From the NCBI GenBank assembly GCA_004346725.1, contig SMDE01000004.1:1-64000 (forward strand): a stretch of 64,000 nt of DNA. Direction: 5' to 3'. Below the pieces are notes generated by a model. That model was not told the DNA's origin and did no database searches. It saw only the letters and a program-made list of their open reading frames with translations. This document shows, piece after piece, positions 50,191 through 59,321 of this stretch; position 1 is the first letter of the stretch, and each line of letters begins with the position of its first letter. This DNA is from Phytobacter diazotrophicus. Lineage in GTDB: Bacteria > Pseudomonadota > Gammaproteobacteria > Enterobacterales > Enterobacteriaceae. Position numbers and translations under genes: made by a program.

Positions 50191-51102
50191 ATGAAATCAT
50201 TTTCGCAATGGAGCGCTGCAGGGTTATTGATGCTGGCCGCAGGCGCACAGGCGGCTGAGCCGGTTAAAGTGGGTTCCAAGATTGATACCGAAGGCGCGCT
50301 GCTGGGCAATATCATTTTGCAGGTCCTGGAAAGCCATGGCGTGAAAACCGTCAATAAAGTCCAGTTGGGTACCACCCCGGTGGTGCGCGGGGCGATCACC
50401 TCGGGTGAACTGGATATCTACCCGGAATATACCGGCAATGGCGCGTTTTTCTTTAAGGAGGAGAACGATCCGGCGTGGAAAAATGCGCAGCAAGGCTATG
50501 ACAAGGTCAAAAAGCTGGATGCGGAGAAAAACAAACTGGTCTGGCTGACGCCAGCGCCTGCCAATAATACCTGGACTATCGCGGTACGCCAGGATGTTGC
50601 GCAGAAAAACAAGCTGGTCTCCCTTGACGATCTCAGTCGCTATCTGAAAGAGGGCGGTACCTTTAAACTTGCCGCTTCCGCCGAGTTTATCGAGCGTACC
50701 GATGCCTTACCGGCCTTCGAAAAAGCCTATAACTTCAAGCTCAACCAGCAGCAGTTGCTGTCGCTGGCGGGGGGTGATACGGCAGTGACCATCAAAGCCG
50801 CTGCACAGCAAACATCAGGCGTGAATGCGGCGATGGCCTACGGCACAGATGGGCCGGTTGCGGCGCTGGGGCTGCAAACCCTGACCGACCCGAAAGGCGT
50901 TCAGCCCATTTATGCGCCTGCCCCGGTTGTGCGCGAAGCGGTGCTGAAAGCTTACCCGCAACTGGATGAGTGGCTGAAACCGGTATTTGCCAGCCTGGAT
51001 GAAAAAACGCTGCAGAAACTGAATGCCAGTATTGCAGTGGAAGGTCTCGACGCCAAAAAAGTGGCCGCCGATTACCTGAAAGGAAAGGGACTGATTAAAT
51101 AA
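50191..51102 (+). CDS. osmF: Osmoprotectant ABC binding protein OsmF (YehZ)
   Basis: 303 aa periplasmic binding protein of the OpuAC/glycine-betaine family. The signal peptide is [21 protein letters not shown]. The mature start [21 protein letters not shown], and [21 protein letters not shown] near 75, are typical. The E. coli transporter binds glycine betaine with low affinity and is induced in stationary phase. The ATG at 50191 follows AGGTAAGAG. It is first in osmF-yehY-yehX-yehW. Confidence 0.94.
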   Translation: MKSFSQWSAAGLLMLAAGAQAAEPVKVGSKIDTEGALLGNIILQVLESHGVKTVNKVQLGTTPVVRGAITSGELDIYPEYTGNGAFFFKEENDPAWKNAQQGYDKVKKLDAEKNKLVWLTPAPANNTWTIAVRQDVAQKNKLVSLDDLSRYLKEGGTFKLAASAEFIERTDALPAFEKAYNFKLNQQQLLSLAGGDTAVTIKAAAQQTSGVNAAMAYGTDGPVAALGLQTLTDPKGVQPIYAPAPVVREAVLKAYPQLDEWLKPVFASLDEKTLQKLNASIAVEGLDAKKVAADYLKGKGLIK

Positions 51103-51104
51103 AC

Positions 51105-52259
51105 GTGGAGCGACGTTGTCATAACCGCGTGTTGTTGCTGCTGGTGTTACTGGCACTGGCGGCAATAACACTGCCCTTCGTGAGTTACGCCCCTAACCGC
51201 CTGGTCTCCGGGGAAAGTCGTGCAATCTGGCAGGTCTGGCCCGCATATGCCGCCTGGGGACTGCTTGTACCGGCAGGGCTACTGCTTTTGAGCTTTCTCC
51301 CGCATCGCATTGCCAGTCTGGCAACGTTACTGCTTACCGAAGCGTCATTTTGCGCCTTAGTCTGGTGCGCGGGCAGGGCGGCCACCGATCTGGCGCAGTC
51401 TGGCAGCGCACTTGCCCGCACCTCCCCCGGCAGCGGCTTATGGCTGTGGCTGGCGCTGTCGTTACTGGCCAGTAGTGATGCAATCCGACGGCTAACGGTC
51501 AATCCGGTCTGGCGCTGGCTGCTGCATGCGCAAATCTGGATCCTGCCCCTGTGGCTGCTGCTCAGTGGGCAACTGGATTCGCTCTCTTTGCTTAAGGAGT
51601 ACGCGAATCGGCAGGACGTCTTTAACGATGCGCTGGCGCAACATCTCAAACTGCTGTTTGGTACGCTGCTACCGGCGCTGGCGCTGGGGGTGGGTATCGG
51701 CCTGTGGTGTTATCGCCATCCGTCGCGTCAACAACCGGTGTTTGCCGTATTGAATGTGATTCAGACCGTGCCGTCCGTTGCGCTATTTGGTCTGCTGATC
51801 GCACCACTGGCAGGGCTGGTGGCGCAGTTCCCCTGGCTGGGTTCGCTCGGCGTGGCGGGGACCGGTATCACACCTGCGCTGATTGCGCTGGTTCTCTACG
51901 CGTTGTTACCGCTGGTTCGCGGTGTGGTGGCGGGCTTAAACCAGGTGCCGGTAGATGTACTGGAAAGCGCCAAAGGGATGGGCATGAGCGCCCGTCAGCG
52001 GTTTTTGCATATACGTCTGCCGCTGGCGTTACCCATTTTGCTGCGTAGCCTGCGGGTGGTCACGGTACAGACGGTGGGCATGGCGGTGATTGCGGCGTTG
52101 ATTGGCGCAGGCGGCTTTGGCGCACTGGTGTTTCAGGGGCTTTTAAGTAGCGCACTGGATCTTGTGTTATTGGGTGTGATCCCGGTTATTGCTCTGGCAG
52201 TGGTCGTGGACGCACTGTTTGCGCTGGGTATCGCGCTGTTGGAGGTAAAACAGCCATGA
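51105..52259 (+). CDS. yehY: ABC permease YehY of the osmoprotectant system
   Basis: 384 aa inner-membrane permease with a GTG start just 2 nt after the osmF stop. That start gives the E. coli-like N-terminus aligned at [11 protein letters not shown]. An extra N-terminal membrane region (about residues 1-170) precedes the usual permease domain with [20 protein letters not shown] near 225 and the EAA-like loop [24 protein letters not shown] near 290. It overlaps yehX by 4 nt. Confidence 0.93.
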   Translation: MERRCHNRVLLLLVLLALAAITLPFVSYAPNRLVSGESRAIWQVWPAYAAWGLLVPAGLLLLSFLPHRIASLATLLLTEASFCALVWCAGRAATDLAQSGSALARTSPGSGLWLWLALSLLASSDAIRRLTVNPVWRWLLHAQIWILPLWLLLSGQLDSLSLLKEYANRQDVFNDALAQHLKLLFGTLLPALALGVGIGLWCYRHPSRQQPVFAVLNVIQTVPSVALFGLLIAPLAGLVAQFPWLGSLGVAGTGITPALIALVLYALLPLVRGVVAGLNQVPVDVLESAKGMGMSARQRFLHIRLPLALPILLRSLRVVTVQTVGMAVIAALIGAGGFGALVFQGLLSSALDLVLLGVIPVIALAVVVDALFALGIALLEVKQP

Positions 52260-53203
52260 TTGAATTCAGGCATGTCAGCAAATCCTTCGCCGGGCAACAG
52301 GCGGTGAGCGATCTGAATCTTGAATGTAAAACCGGCGCGTTTTCCGTGTTGATTGGTACATCAGGATCCGGGAAGTCCACCACCCTGAAAATGATCAACC
52401 GCCTGGTGGAACATGATGAAGGCACCATTTTGTTTGCCGGTGAGGAGATCCGCAGCCTGCCGGTACTGGAACTGCGTCGGCGGATGGGTTACGCCATTCA
52501 GTCGATAGGCCTGTTTCCGCACTGGACGGTGGCCCACAACATCGCCACCGTGTTGCAACTGCAAAAATGGTCGCGAGGGAAAATCGCCGCGCGAGTAGAT
52601 GAACTGATGGCTTTACTGGGGCTGGATGAGAGCCTGCGCGACCGTTTTCCCCATCAACTTTCCGGCGGTCAGCAGCAACGTGTTGGTGTAGCCCGCGCGC
52701 TGGCGGCAGACCCGGAGGTGTTGCTGATGGATGAACCCTTCGGTGCGCTGGATCCGGTCACGCGCGGTGCGCTCCAGCAGGAGATGATTCGTATCCACCG
52801 TCTGCTGGGCCGCACCATTGTGCTGGTCACCCATGATATTGATGAGGCGCTACAGTTGGCGGATCACCTGGTCTTAATGGACAGTGGGGCGATTGTGCAG
52901 CAGGGGACACCGCTGGAGATGTTAACCCGCCCGGCAACCCCGTTTGTCCGCGACTTTTTTGGTCGCAGCGAGTTGGGGGTTCGTCTGCTTTCATTGCGCC
53001 ATGTCAGTGCCTGGATGCGGCCGGGCGAAACGGTGGCCGGGGAACCACTGCGAGAGGATATGACCTTGCGCGAAGCCTTATCGCTGTTTGTCGCCCGCCA
53101 GTGTGATGTGCTCCCCGTCGCTGATGCGCAAGGCGTGCCCTGCGGTACGCTGCATTTTCGCGACCTGCTCAGAACGGAGGCGCTCAGTGAGACTTCTGCG
53201 TGA
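52256..53203 (+). CDS. yehX: ABC ATPase YehX of the osmoprotectant system
   Basis: 315 aa. Walker A is GTSGSGKST near residue 36, the signature [19 protein letters not shown] near 135, and Walker [14 protein letters not shown] near 158, with H-loop [10 protein letters not shown]-terminal CBS-like extension (about 245-315) ends [14 protein letters not shown]. It overlaps yehW by 17 nt. Confidence 0.94.
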   Translation: MIEFRHVSKSFAGQQAVSDLNLECKTGAFSVLIGTSGSGKSTTLKMINRLVEHDEGTILFAGEEIRSLPVLELRRRMGYAIQSIGLFPHWTVAHNIATVLQLQKWSRGKIAARVDELMALLGLDESLRDRFPHQLSGGQQQRVGVARALAADPEVLLMDEPFGALDPVTRGALQQEMIRIHRLLGRTIVLVTHDIDEALQLADHLVLMDSGAIVQQGTPLEMLTRPATPFVRDFFGRSELGVRLLSLRHVSAWMRPGETVAGEPLREDMTLREALSLFVARQCDVLPVADAQGVPCGTLHFRDLLRTEALSETSA

Positions 53204-53924
53204 CCCGTTACTCTGGCTTATCGCCGTGTTTGTCGCACTGCTGGTGGCGATGCCCTACAGCGGCGCACTCTTTGGCACGCTATTTCCCCAGTTGCCGCGA
53301 CCGGTTTATCAGCAGGAAAGTTTTGTCTCCCTGACGCTTGCCCATTTCTGGCTGGTGGGGGTGTCGAGTCTGCTGGCGATCGTTATCGGGCTGGGGGCGG
53401 GAATTGCAGTGACGCGCCCGTGGGGCCGCGAATTTCGCCCGCTGGTGGAGACCATTGCCGCAGTAGGACAGACCTTTCCACCGGTGGCGGTACTGGCCAT
53501 TGCGGTACCGGTTATGGGATTTGGCCGCGAGCCTGCCATTATCGCGCTGATCCTCTATGGGGTCTTGCCGATATTACAGGGCACCCTGGCGGGCATTGCC
53601 GCCGTGCCGGAGAGCGTACACAGCGTGGCAAAAGGGATGGGGATGAGCAGTATGCAGCAACTTTTCAGGGTTGAACTGCCGCTGGCGGCGCCGGTCATTA
53701 TCGCCGGGATCCGCACGTCCGTGATTATTAACATCGGTACGGCGACCATTGCGTCTACGGTCGGCGCCAGCACGCTGGGAACGCCGATCATTATCGGTCT
53801 GAGCGGGTTTAATACGGCTTACGTCGTGCAAGGGGCCGTTCTGGTTGCGCTGGCCGCTATCATTGTTGATAGAGGATTTGAGCGTCTTGCCCGCTTATTC
53901 AGCCTGCACCGCCGCGAACAATAA
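53187..53924 (+). CDS. yehW: ABC permease YehW of the osmoprotectant system
   Basis: 245 aa with a GTG start ([15 protein letters not shown]) inside the yehX end, preceded by GGAGG at 6 nt. It has about six spans, with [21 protein letters not shown] near residue 85 and the EAA-like [21 protein letters not shown] near 145. The start is chosen by match to E. coli YehW. Longer in-frame starts are inside yehX without support. The 3' end overlaps yohO on the other strand by 26 bp. Confidence 0.93.
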   Translation: MRLLRDPLLWLIAVFVALLVAMPYSGALFGTLFPQLPRPVYQQESFVSLTLAHFWLVGVSSLLAIVIGLGAGIAVTRPWGREFRPLVETIAAVGQTFPPVAVLAIAVPVMGFGREPAIIALILYGVLPILQGTLAGIAAVPESVHSVAKGMGMSSMQQLFRVELPLAAPVIIAGIRTSVIINIGTATIASTVGASTLGTPIIIGLSGFNTAYVVQGAVLVALAAIIVDRGFERLARLFSLHRREQ

Positions 53925-54012
53925 AAGAGTAGCCAGCGAGCATCACGCCACCGATGCCGCCGATCGCCATCAGCAGAAAAATCGCAATGACGGTAAGTTT
54001 GGACAGGTTCAT
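53899..54012 (-). CDS. yohO: Small membrane protein YohO
   Basis: 37 aa, opening [20 protein letters not shown] and continuing [12 protein letters not shown]. This closely resembles E. coli YohO (35 aa), a one-span membrane microprotein of unknown role. AAGGAG lies 7-8 nt ahead of the ATG. Its last eight codons are antisense to the end of yehW. Confidence 0.9.
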   Translation of the reverse strand: MNLSKLTVIAIFLLMAIGGIGGVMLAGYSFIVRGGAG

Positions 54013-54070
54013 TTTTCGCTCCTTTGTTAAGAAAAGTATTATACGAGGAAGCGGGGCTGTTAATGAACCA

Positions 54071-54802
54071 TTAAATGCCCAGGGGAAAAATGGCATGTCC
54101 GTTTTGCTGCCAGTCATGCATCTGTTTTTGCTGTGACGAGGAGGGGGCCTCGCCACACCACACCAGTAATGTCTGGCCTTCAAACATCTCCGGGCGCAGA
54201 TAACTCAACGAGTGCGCCAGCACGTCGACCCGCCAGCCTTGCTGGCTTGCCATCCAGCCCTCCAGCCAGATTCGGGTAGTATCCTGCACATTCCAGCCGA
54301 CGACCAGCGCGTCACGCCCGTTTTTCTTGCGCGCGGTATTCAGGCAACCGCAAATATAGTTAATCAACACCCCATCAAGCAGACTGAGCATCACCGTGAG
54401 GGCAGGCTGCTGGGATTGCAGACGGCGACGAAGAGGGATAAACAGGTGGGTTATCAGGGTCTCTGCCGGGTAGTCGTGGCTGCGCTCTTTGATCCACAGA
54501 CGCAGCCGCTGCAGGTTGCCGCTTTGCAGAATCTGCAATACTGCTTCCTGCTGCGCGCGCCAGCCATTGCGTTCATGTTCGGGTTCATTATTGAGCAGGG
54601 TCTGTACCTTACTGACCTGGACCCCGGTATCGATCCAGCGTTTTATTTCACGAATTCGGTCGATGTCGGCATCGGTAAACAACCGATGACCGCCTTCCGT
54701 GCGCTGTGGTTTGAACAATCCGTAGCGTCGCTGCCATGCCCGCAAAGTCACGGGATTGATATCGCATAACATCGCCACTTCACCAATCGTGTAAAGCGCC
54801 AT
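54071..54802 (-). CDS. mlrA: MerR-like curli/csgD activator MlrA
   Basis: 243 aa, the same length as E. coli MlrA. The N-terminal MerR helix-turn-helix ([27 protein letters not shown], about residues 2-28) is followed by a B12-binding-like C-terminal domain. It activates csgD and so curli and biofilm formation. It sits after yohO on the minus strand and divergent from btsS. Confidence 0.95.
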   Translation of the reverse strand: MALYTIGEVAMLCDINPVTLRAWQRRYGLFKPQRTEGGHRLFTDADIDRIREIKRWIDTGVQVSKVQTLLNNEPEHERNGWRAQQEAVLQILQSGNLQRLRLWIKERSHDYPAETLITHLFIPLRRRLQSQQPALTVMLSLLDGVLINYICGCLNTARKKNGRDALVVGWNVQDTTRIWLEGWMASQQGWRVDVLAHSLSYLRPEMFEGQTLLVWCGEAPSSSQQKQMHDWQQNGHAIFPLGI

Positions 54803-55022
54803 GGTTTCACCTTTGCAAGAAATCCCCCACTTTAACTTTAGCCGTTCTTACTTAAACCAGGTTGAATTGTTTGTTTAATGTTCGATATGTATCCATTTCG
54901 TATCATTATGCTTTCAGGATTGTGATAACGAGCACGAATTAACATTTTTTTGGAAACCCTCAAAGAATCTCTGCGCGACTCCATGTAAGGTACGCGCTTT
55001 CAGTCAACGCGGTGCTGCGGGT

Positions 55023-56711
55023 ATGTACGAATTTAATCTGGTGTTGCTGCTGCTCCAGCAAATGTGTGTGTTTTTGGTTATCGCCTGGCTGATGAGCAAA
55101 ACACGTCTTTTTATTCCGCTGATGCAAGTCACGGTACGTCTGCCGCATAAATTGCTCTGTTATGTCACCTTTTCGATTTTCTGCATTATGGGTACCTATT
55201 TCGGTTTGCATATTGAAGATTCTATTGCCAATACCCGTGCGATTGGTGCGGTGATGGGCGGGTTGCTCGGCGGCCCGCTGGTGGGCGGGCTGGTGGGGTT
55301 AACGGGGGGGTTACACCGTTACTCAATGGGCGGCATGACCGCGTTGAGCTGTATGATTTCCACCATTGTGGAAGGGCTGCTCGGTGGGCTGGTACACAGT
55401 ATTTTGATCAAGCGTGGCCGCACCGACAGGGTCTTTAATCCGCTCACCGCCGGGGCCATTACCTGTGTAGCGGAGCTGACACAGATGCTGATCATCCTGC
55501 TTATCGCCCGACCGTATGAGAGCGCGCTGCATCTGGTGCAAAGTATTGCTGCCCCAATGATGGTGACCAATACCGTGGGCGCGGCGCTGTTTATGCGTAT
55601 CCTGCTCGACAAGCGCGCCATGTTTGAAAAATACACCTCGGCGTTTTCTGCCACGGCCCTCAAAGTCGCCGCATCGACCGAAGGGATCTTGCGTCAGGGC
55701 TTCAACGAAGAAAACAGCATGAAAGTTGCCCAGGTTCTCTATAAAGAGCTGGATATCGGCGCGGTGGCGATTACCGATCGCGAGAAGCTGCTGGCGTTTA
55801 CCGGCACGGGGGACGACCATCATCTTCCCGGCAGGCCTATCTCGTCTGTCTGGACGCAAAAAGCCATCGAAAGTGGCGAAGTGGTGTATGCCGATGGGAA
55901 TGAGGTGCCGTACCGCTGCTCGCTGCATCCACAGTGCAAACTGGGTTCAACGCTGGTCATTCCATTACGCGGTGAAAACCAGCGCGTTGTGGGCACCATC
56001 AAACTGTATGAAGCAAAAAACCGGCTCTTTAGCTCCATCAACCGCACCCTGGGAGAGGGGATTGCGCAGTTGCTGTCGGCGCAAATCCTTGCCGGACAGT
56101 ATGAGCGGCAAAAAGCGTTGCTGACCCAGTCGGAAATCAAATTACTGCATGCGCAGGTCAATCCCCATTTTCTGTTCAATGCCCTGAATACACTGATGGC
56201 GGTGATCCGCCGCGACAGCGATCAGGCCGGTCTGCTGGTGCAATATCTGTCGACATTCTTTCGCAAAAACCTTAAGCGACCGTCGGAAATCGTCACCCTG
56301 GCCGATGAGCTTGAACACGTTAATGCGTATCTGCAAATTGAAAAGGCGCGCTTTCAGTCCCGCCTACAGGTACAACTGCACGTACCGGATGCGCTTTCGC
56401 ATCTCCATCTGCCCGCTTTTACCCTGCAACCGATTGTGGAAAATGCCATTAAACATGGCACCTCACAACTGCTTGGCGTAGGGGAAATCACCATTAACGC
56501 CAGCCAGGACGGTGACCATCTGGTGTTGGATATTGAAGATAATGCCGGGCTGTATCAGCCCAAAACGGATGCCAGTGGTTTAGGGATGAGTCTGGTGGAT
56601 AAGCGCCTGCGGGCGCGCTTTGGTGATGGATGCGGCATTTCGGTTGCCTGCGAGCCTGATATCTTTACCCGAATTACCCTACGACTCCCGCTGGAGGAAA
56701 GCGCATGTTAA
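55023..56711 (+). CDS. btsS: Pyruvate-sensing histidine kinase BtsS (YehU)
   Basis: 562 aa LytS-type sensor. An N-terminal 5TM-LYT region (about residues 1-190, with [26 protein letters not shown]) is followed by a GAF domain (about 225-360), a His-kinase dimerisation box with His382 in [13 protein letters not shown], and the ATPase domain ([11 protein letters not shown] near 475, [11 protein letters not shown] near 520). In E. coli BtsS binds extracellular pyruvate with high affinity. It overlaps btsR by 7 nt. Confidence 0.95.
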   Translation: MYEFNLVLLLLQQMCVFLVIAWLMSKTRLFIPLMQVTVRLPHKLLCYVTFSIFCIMGTYFGLHIEDSIANTRAIGAVMGGLLGGPLVGGLVGLTGGLHRYSMGGMTALSCMISTIVEGLLGGLVHSILIKRGRTDRVFNPLTAGAITCVAELTQMLIILLIARPYESALHLVQSIAAPMMVTNTVGAALFMRILLDKRAMFEKYTSAFSATALKVAASTEGILRQGFNEENSMKVAQVLYKELDIGAVAITDREKLLAFTGTGDDHHLPGRPISSVWTQKAIESGEVVYADGNEVPYRCSLHPQCKLGSTLVIPLRGENQRVVGTIKLYEAKNRLFSSINRTLGEGIAQLLSAQILAGQYERQKALLTQSEIKLLHAQVNPHFLFNALNTLMAVIRRDSDQAGLLVQYLSTFFRKNLKRPSEIVTLADELEHVNAYLQIEKARFQSRLQVQLHVPDALSHLHLPAFTLQPIVENAIKHGTSQLLGVGEITINASQDGDHLVLDIEDNAGLYQPKTDASGLGMSLVDKRLRARFGDGCGISVACEPDIFTRITLRLPLEESAC

Positions 56712-57424
56712 AAGTGCTAATTGTTGATGATGAACCGTTGGCGCGTGAAAATCTGCGTATTTTACTGCAGGAAGAGAACGACATTGAGATTGTGGGCGAA
56801 TGTGCCAACGCGGTTGAGGGTATCGGTGCTGTGCATAAATTGCGCCCGGACGTGCTGTTTCTTGATATTCAGATGCCGCGCATTAGCGGGCTGGAAATGG
56901 TAGGGATGCTCGACCCGGAACACCGACCCTATGTGGTTTTTCTCACCGCTTTTGATGAATACGCGGTGAAGGCGTTTGAGGAACATGCCTTTGACTATCT
57001 GCTAAAACCGATAGAGGCGCGCCGCCTGGAGAAGACCCTCACCCGGCTGCGCCAGGAGCGCAATGTCCAGGACGTATCGGTGCTGCCGGAAAATCAGGCC
57101 TCGCTGAAATTTATTCCCTGTACCGGGCATAGCCGCATTTATCTGTTGCAGATGGATGAGGTTGCGTTTGTGAGTAGCCGCATGAGCGGCGTCTATGTCA
57201 CCAGCCACGACGGCAAAGAGGGCTTCACCGAACTGACCCTGCGCACGCTGGAGAGCCGTACACCGTTGCTGCGCTGCCATCGGCAGTATCTGGTGAATAT
57301 GGCACATCTGAAAGAGATCCGTCTGGAAGATAACGGCCAGGCGGAGTTGCTGCTGCGCGACGGACAGACTGTACCGGTTAGCCGTCGCTATCTTAAGAAC
57401 TTAAAAGAAGCGCTGGGGTTGTAG
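56705..57424 (+). CDS. btsR: LytTR response regulator BtsR (YehT)
   Basis: 239 aa. The receiver domain (about residues 1-120) has the phosphorylated Asp54 in VLFLDIQMP, and the LytTR DNA-binding domain (about 135-239) contains [16 protein letters not shown] and the final [16 protein letters not shown]. In E. coli it activates the pyruvate transporter gene btsT. Its last 23 coding bases plus C form one copy of the direct repeat that bounds the toxin-antitoxin insertion. Confidence 0.95.
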   Translation: MLKVLIVDDEPLARENLRILLQEENDIEIVGECANAVEGIGAVHKLRPDVLFLDIQMPRISGLEMVGMLDPEHRPYVVFLTAFDEYAVKAFEEHAFDYLLKPIEARRLEKTLTRLRQERNVQDVSVLPENQASLKFIPCTGHSRIYLLQMDEVAFVSSRMSGVYVTSHDGKEGFTELTLRTLESRTPLLRCHRQYLVNMAHLKEIRLEDNGQAELLLRDGQTVPVSRRYLKNLKEALGL

Positions 57425-57425
57425 C
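57402..57425 (+). repeat. 24-bp direct repeat, left copy (end of btsR)
   Basis: Runs TAAAAGAAGCGCTGGGGTTG then TAGC. It covers the last codons and stop of btsR. An exact second copy lies at 58191-58214, 789 bp away, on the far side of the toxin-antitoxin genes. Confidence 0.95.
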
Positions 57426-57484
57426 CGCTAATAAAACGCGAACTTTTTCGCAAGAAAGCATCGCTGCTATTGTGAACAAACCTG

Positions 57485-57500
57485 GTATATAATTTTATAC
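57485..57500. promoter_or_regulatory. Toxin-antitoxin promoter -10 with dyad
   Basis: GTATATAATTTTATAC holds a TATAAT -10 hexamer inside a GTATA-N6-TATAC dyad, 30 bp before the toxin start. This is a fitting operator for an autorepressing antitoxin. A clear -35 is not seen. Confidence 0.55.
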
Positions 57501-57524
57501 GCATCCACACACAGTAAGGATGCG
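57500..57524 (+). promoter_or_regulatory. Inverted repeat covering the toxin ribosome-binding site
   Basis: CGCATCC (57500-57506) and GGATGCG (57518-57524) are exact arms around 11 nt. The toxin Shine-Dalgarno AAGGA (57516-57520) lies in the right arm, so a folded leader would hide it. It could also be a second operator. Confidence 0.6.
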
Positions 57525-57529
57525 CAGTA

Positions 57530-57844
57530 ATGTATGCAAAGGATATCAACTGGCGAGGCTCTACACTCGACGATCTCATCACTTTCCCGCAGGCGATAAG
57601 GCGTATCGCAGGTTTCGAACTCCACAAAGTTCAGCATGGCAGGGAACCGACGGACTGGAAGCCGATTAATGAGTGGGGGATGGGCGTCATTGAGATTCGC
57701 CTGCATGGTGAAGACGGTGAGTATCGTGTGGTGTATGTCGCCAGGTTTTCCGATGTCGTTTGTGTCCTGCATTGTTTTCAAAAGAAAACACAAAAAACGA
57801 GCCTGCGGGATATCGCCATTGGAGAGAGAAAAAATGACGCATAA
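57530..57844 (+). CDS. RelE/HigB-type (Gp49-like) toxin
   Basis: 104 aa, probable ribosome-dependent mRNA interferase of a type II toxin-antitoxin pair. The phage-derived HigB/Gp49-like pattern is visible: WKPINEWGMGVIEIRLHGEDGEYRVVYVARF in mid-protein and the basic end VLHCFQKKTQKTSLRDIAIGERK. Toxin-first order with an XRE antitoxin overlapping by 11 nt fits this class. The pair sits between btsR and yehS, adjacent genes in E. coli, within 24-bp direct repeats. Confidence 0.85.
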   Translation: MYAKDINWRGSTLDDLITFPQAIRRIAGFELHKVQHGREPTDWKPINEWGMGVIEIRLHGEDGEYRVVYVARFSDVVCVLHCFQKKTQKTSLRDIAIGERKNDA

Positions 57845-58178
57845 AGTGGATACAAAGGTTCGTCACATCACAAAAGCCAGTGGCAACATTTTTTCTGACC
57901 TTGGGTTTGCCCCGCAGGAGGCATCGCAACTGCTGGCTGCGTCCAGAGAAGAGATGGCAAGAGTCGATGAATTAAAGAAGCAACTGATGATGGAAATCAC
58001 CGACTGGATGAAACACAACGGTCTTAAACAGGTCGATGCCGCCAAAGTTCTCCATGTCTCTCGCCCCCGCGTGTCCGATGTCGTTAACCAGAAAACAGAA
58101 AAATTCACCATTGATACATTGGTCGGTATGGCAACACTGATTGGAAAACGTGTGCAACTGGTTATTGATAAGGTTTAA
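57834..58178 (+). CDS. XRE-family antitoxin
   Basis: 114 aa. The C-terminal helix-turn-helix (about residues 58-105, with GLKQVDAAKVLHVSRPRVSDVVNQ) belongs to the HigA2-like XRE antitoxins, and the N-terminal helix (EEMARVDELKKQLMMEITDWM) probably contacts the toxin. The ATG at 57834 follows GGAGAG and overlaps the toxin end by 11 nt. It ends 12 nt before the right copy of the direct repeat. Confidence 0.85.
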   Translation: MTHKVDTKVRHITKASGNIFSDLGFAPQEASQLLAASREEMARVDELKKQLMMEITDWMKHNGLKQVDAAKVLHVSRPRVSDVVNQKTEKFTIDTLVGMATLIGKRVQLVIDKV

Positions 58179-58190
58179 CCGGCTGCAATC

Positions 58191-58214
58191 TAAAAGAAGC
58201 GCTGGGGTTGTAGC
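58191..58214 (+). repeat. 24-bp direct repeat, right copy
   Basis: Identical to 57402-57425. It carries a non-coding copy of the btsR 3' end, 46 bp upstream of yehS. Confidence 0.95.
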
Positions 58215-58260
58215 TTTTGATGATAGACTGCGCGCTTACGATGATTTTTTCGAAGGCTTT

Positions 58261-58737
58261 ATGCTCAATAACGATATCTTACGTAGCTTACGCTACGCAC
58301 TGAAAATGAATAATGGCGACCTCAAGCGCGTATTTGCGCTGGCAGACGCCCCGGTGAGTGACGAGCAGCTTGTCGGCTGGTTGCACAAAGAAGATGAAGA
58401 GGGCTTTCAGCGCTGTCCGGACATTATGATGTCTGTCTTCCTCAACGGCCTGATTTATGAACGCCGTGGTAAAGATGAATCTCAGCCTGCGCTGGTGACC
58501 GAGCGTAAGATGACAAACAACATCATCCTTAAAAAATTACGCATCGCCTTTTCGCTGAAAACGGACGATATTCTGGCGATCCTCACCGAGCAGAAATTCC
58601 GCGTCTCCATGCCGGAGATTACCGCCATGATGCGGGCGACCGAGCATAAAAATTTCCGTGAATGCGGCGATCAGTTCTTGCGTTATTTCCTGCGTGGACT
58701 GGCGGTGCGTGAGCATGCGAAGCCTGCTGCTCAGTAA
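58261..58737 (+). CDS. yehS: YehS, DUF1456 protein
   Basis: 158 aa with two DUF1456 repeats: ILRSLRYALKMNNGDLKRVFAL with KEDEEGFQRCPD, and LKKLRIAFSLKTDDILAILTE with NFRECGDQFLRYFLRGLA. The function is unknown. It aligns with E. coli YehS from this ATG. In E. coli it lies directly beside yehT (btsR). Here the toxin-antitoxin unit separates them. Confidence 0.92.
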   Translation: MLNNDILRSLRYALKMNNGDLKRVFALADAPVSDEQLVGWLHKEDEEGFQRCPDIMMSVFLNGLIYERRGKDESQPALVTERKMTNNIILKKLRIAFSLKTDDILAILTEQKFRVSMPEITAMMRATEHKNFRECGDQFLRYFLRGLAVREHAKPAAQ

Positions 58738-58776
58738 AGGCAATGCCAGCGCGTGACAAACGCGCTGGCACGTTGA

Positions 58777-59235
58777 TTATTTCACTTCTTTAAAACCATG
58801 TGATTCCAGAAGCTGCTGTGATTTCGTCATGCTGACGCCATCTTTCACATCACCGGTGAACGCCGCGCCCTGTATCTGCTGCAATGCGTTACGATCGGCT
58901 TTGGTATAGTCGACAGTCAATGTTTCTGTCGCGTAAGTGTCCTGATAATCGATACTTTCCGTTACGCCCTGAATCGATTTGTATTTCTCACTGATCGGCC
59001 CCAGGCGTTGCATAGCTGCCTCTTTATTTGCGGCCCCAACGCTTGCGTACTGAATCTTATTCTTTGCCGTCTGACGTAATACCACATCGTCTTTATAGTA
59101 ATAGGTCAGAGAAATTTCTGTTTTGCCATCCGTCCAGTTAAATGTCTTACTCTGTTCTTTGTCACCACAGCCGCTGACGGCAAATAAGACCAGAGTAGTC
59201 AGTGCGATGGCGATCATTTTTTTAAACATATTCAT
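58777..59235 (-). CDS. yehR: Lipoprotein YehR (DUF1307)
   Basis: 152 aa. The signal sequence has a lipobox ending LFAVSGC, giving lipidation at about Cys22, followed by GDKEQS. The remainder is a single DUF1307 beta domain of unknown role. AGGGG lies ahead of the ATG. It is convergent with yehS. Confidence 0.93.
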   Translation of the reverse strand: MNMFKKMIAIALTTLVLFAVSGCGDKEQSKTFNWTDGKTEISLTYYYKDDVVLRQTAKNKIQYASVGAANKEAAMQRLGPISEKYKSIQGVTESIDYQDTYATETLTVDYTKADRNALQQIQGAAFTGDVKDGVSMTKSQQLLESHGFKEVK

Positions 59236-59282
59236 AAAGCCCCTTTTGTTAGAAAAATCCTGTCCATTGAAGAATAGTGCAA

Positions 59283-59312
59283 TAAAAAAAAGGCGCTGTT
59301 TTCACAGCGCCT
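59283..59312 (-). terminator. metG terminator
   Basis: AGGCGCTGT (59291-59299) and ACAGCGCCT (59304-59312) are exact arms. Read on the minus strand it is followed by a run of seven or more T, just past the metG stop. Confidence 0.9.
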
Positions 59313-59321
59313 TTCAGCGAT

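Noticed and set aside
57402..58214. Target-site duplication of a transposon
   Set aside because: 24 bp is too long for typical transposon target duplications, and there is no transposase or terminal inverted repeat. An att-like or recombination origin fits better.
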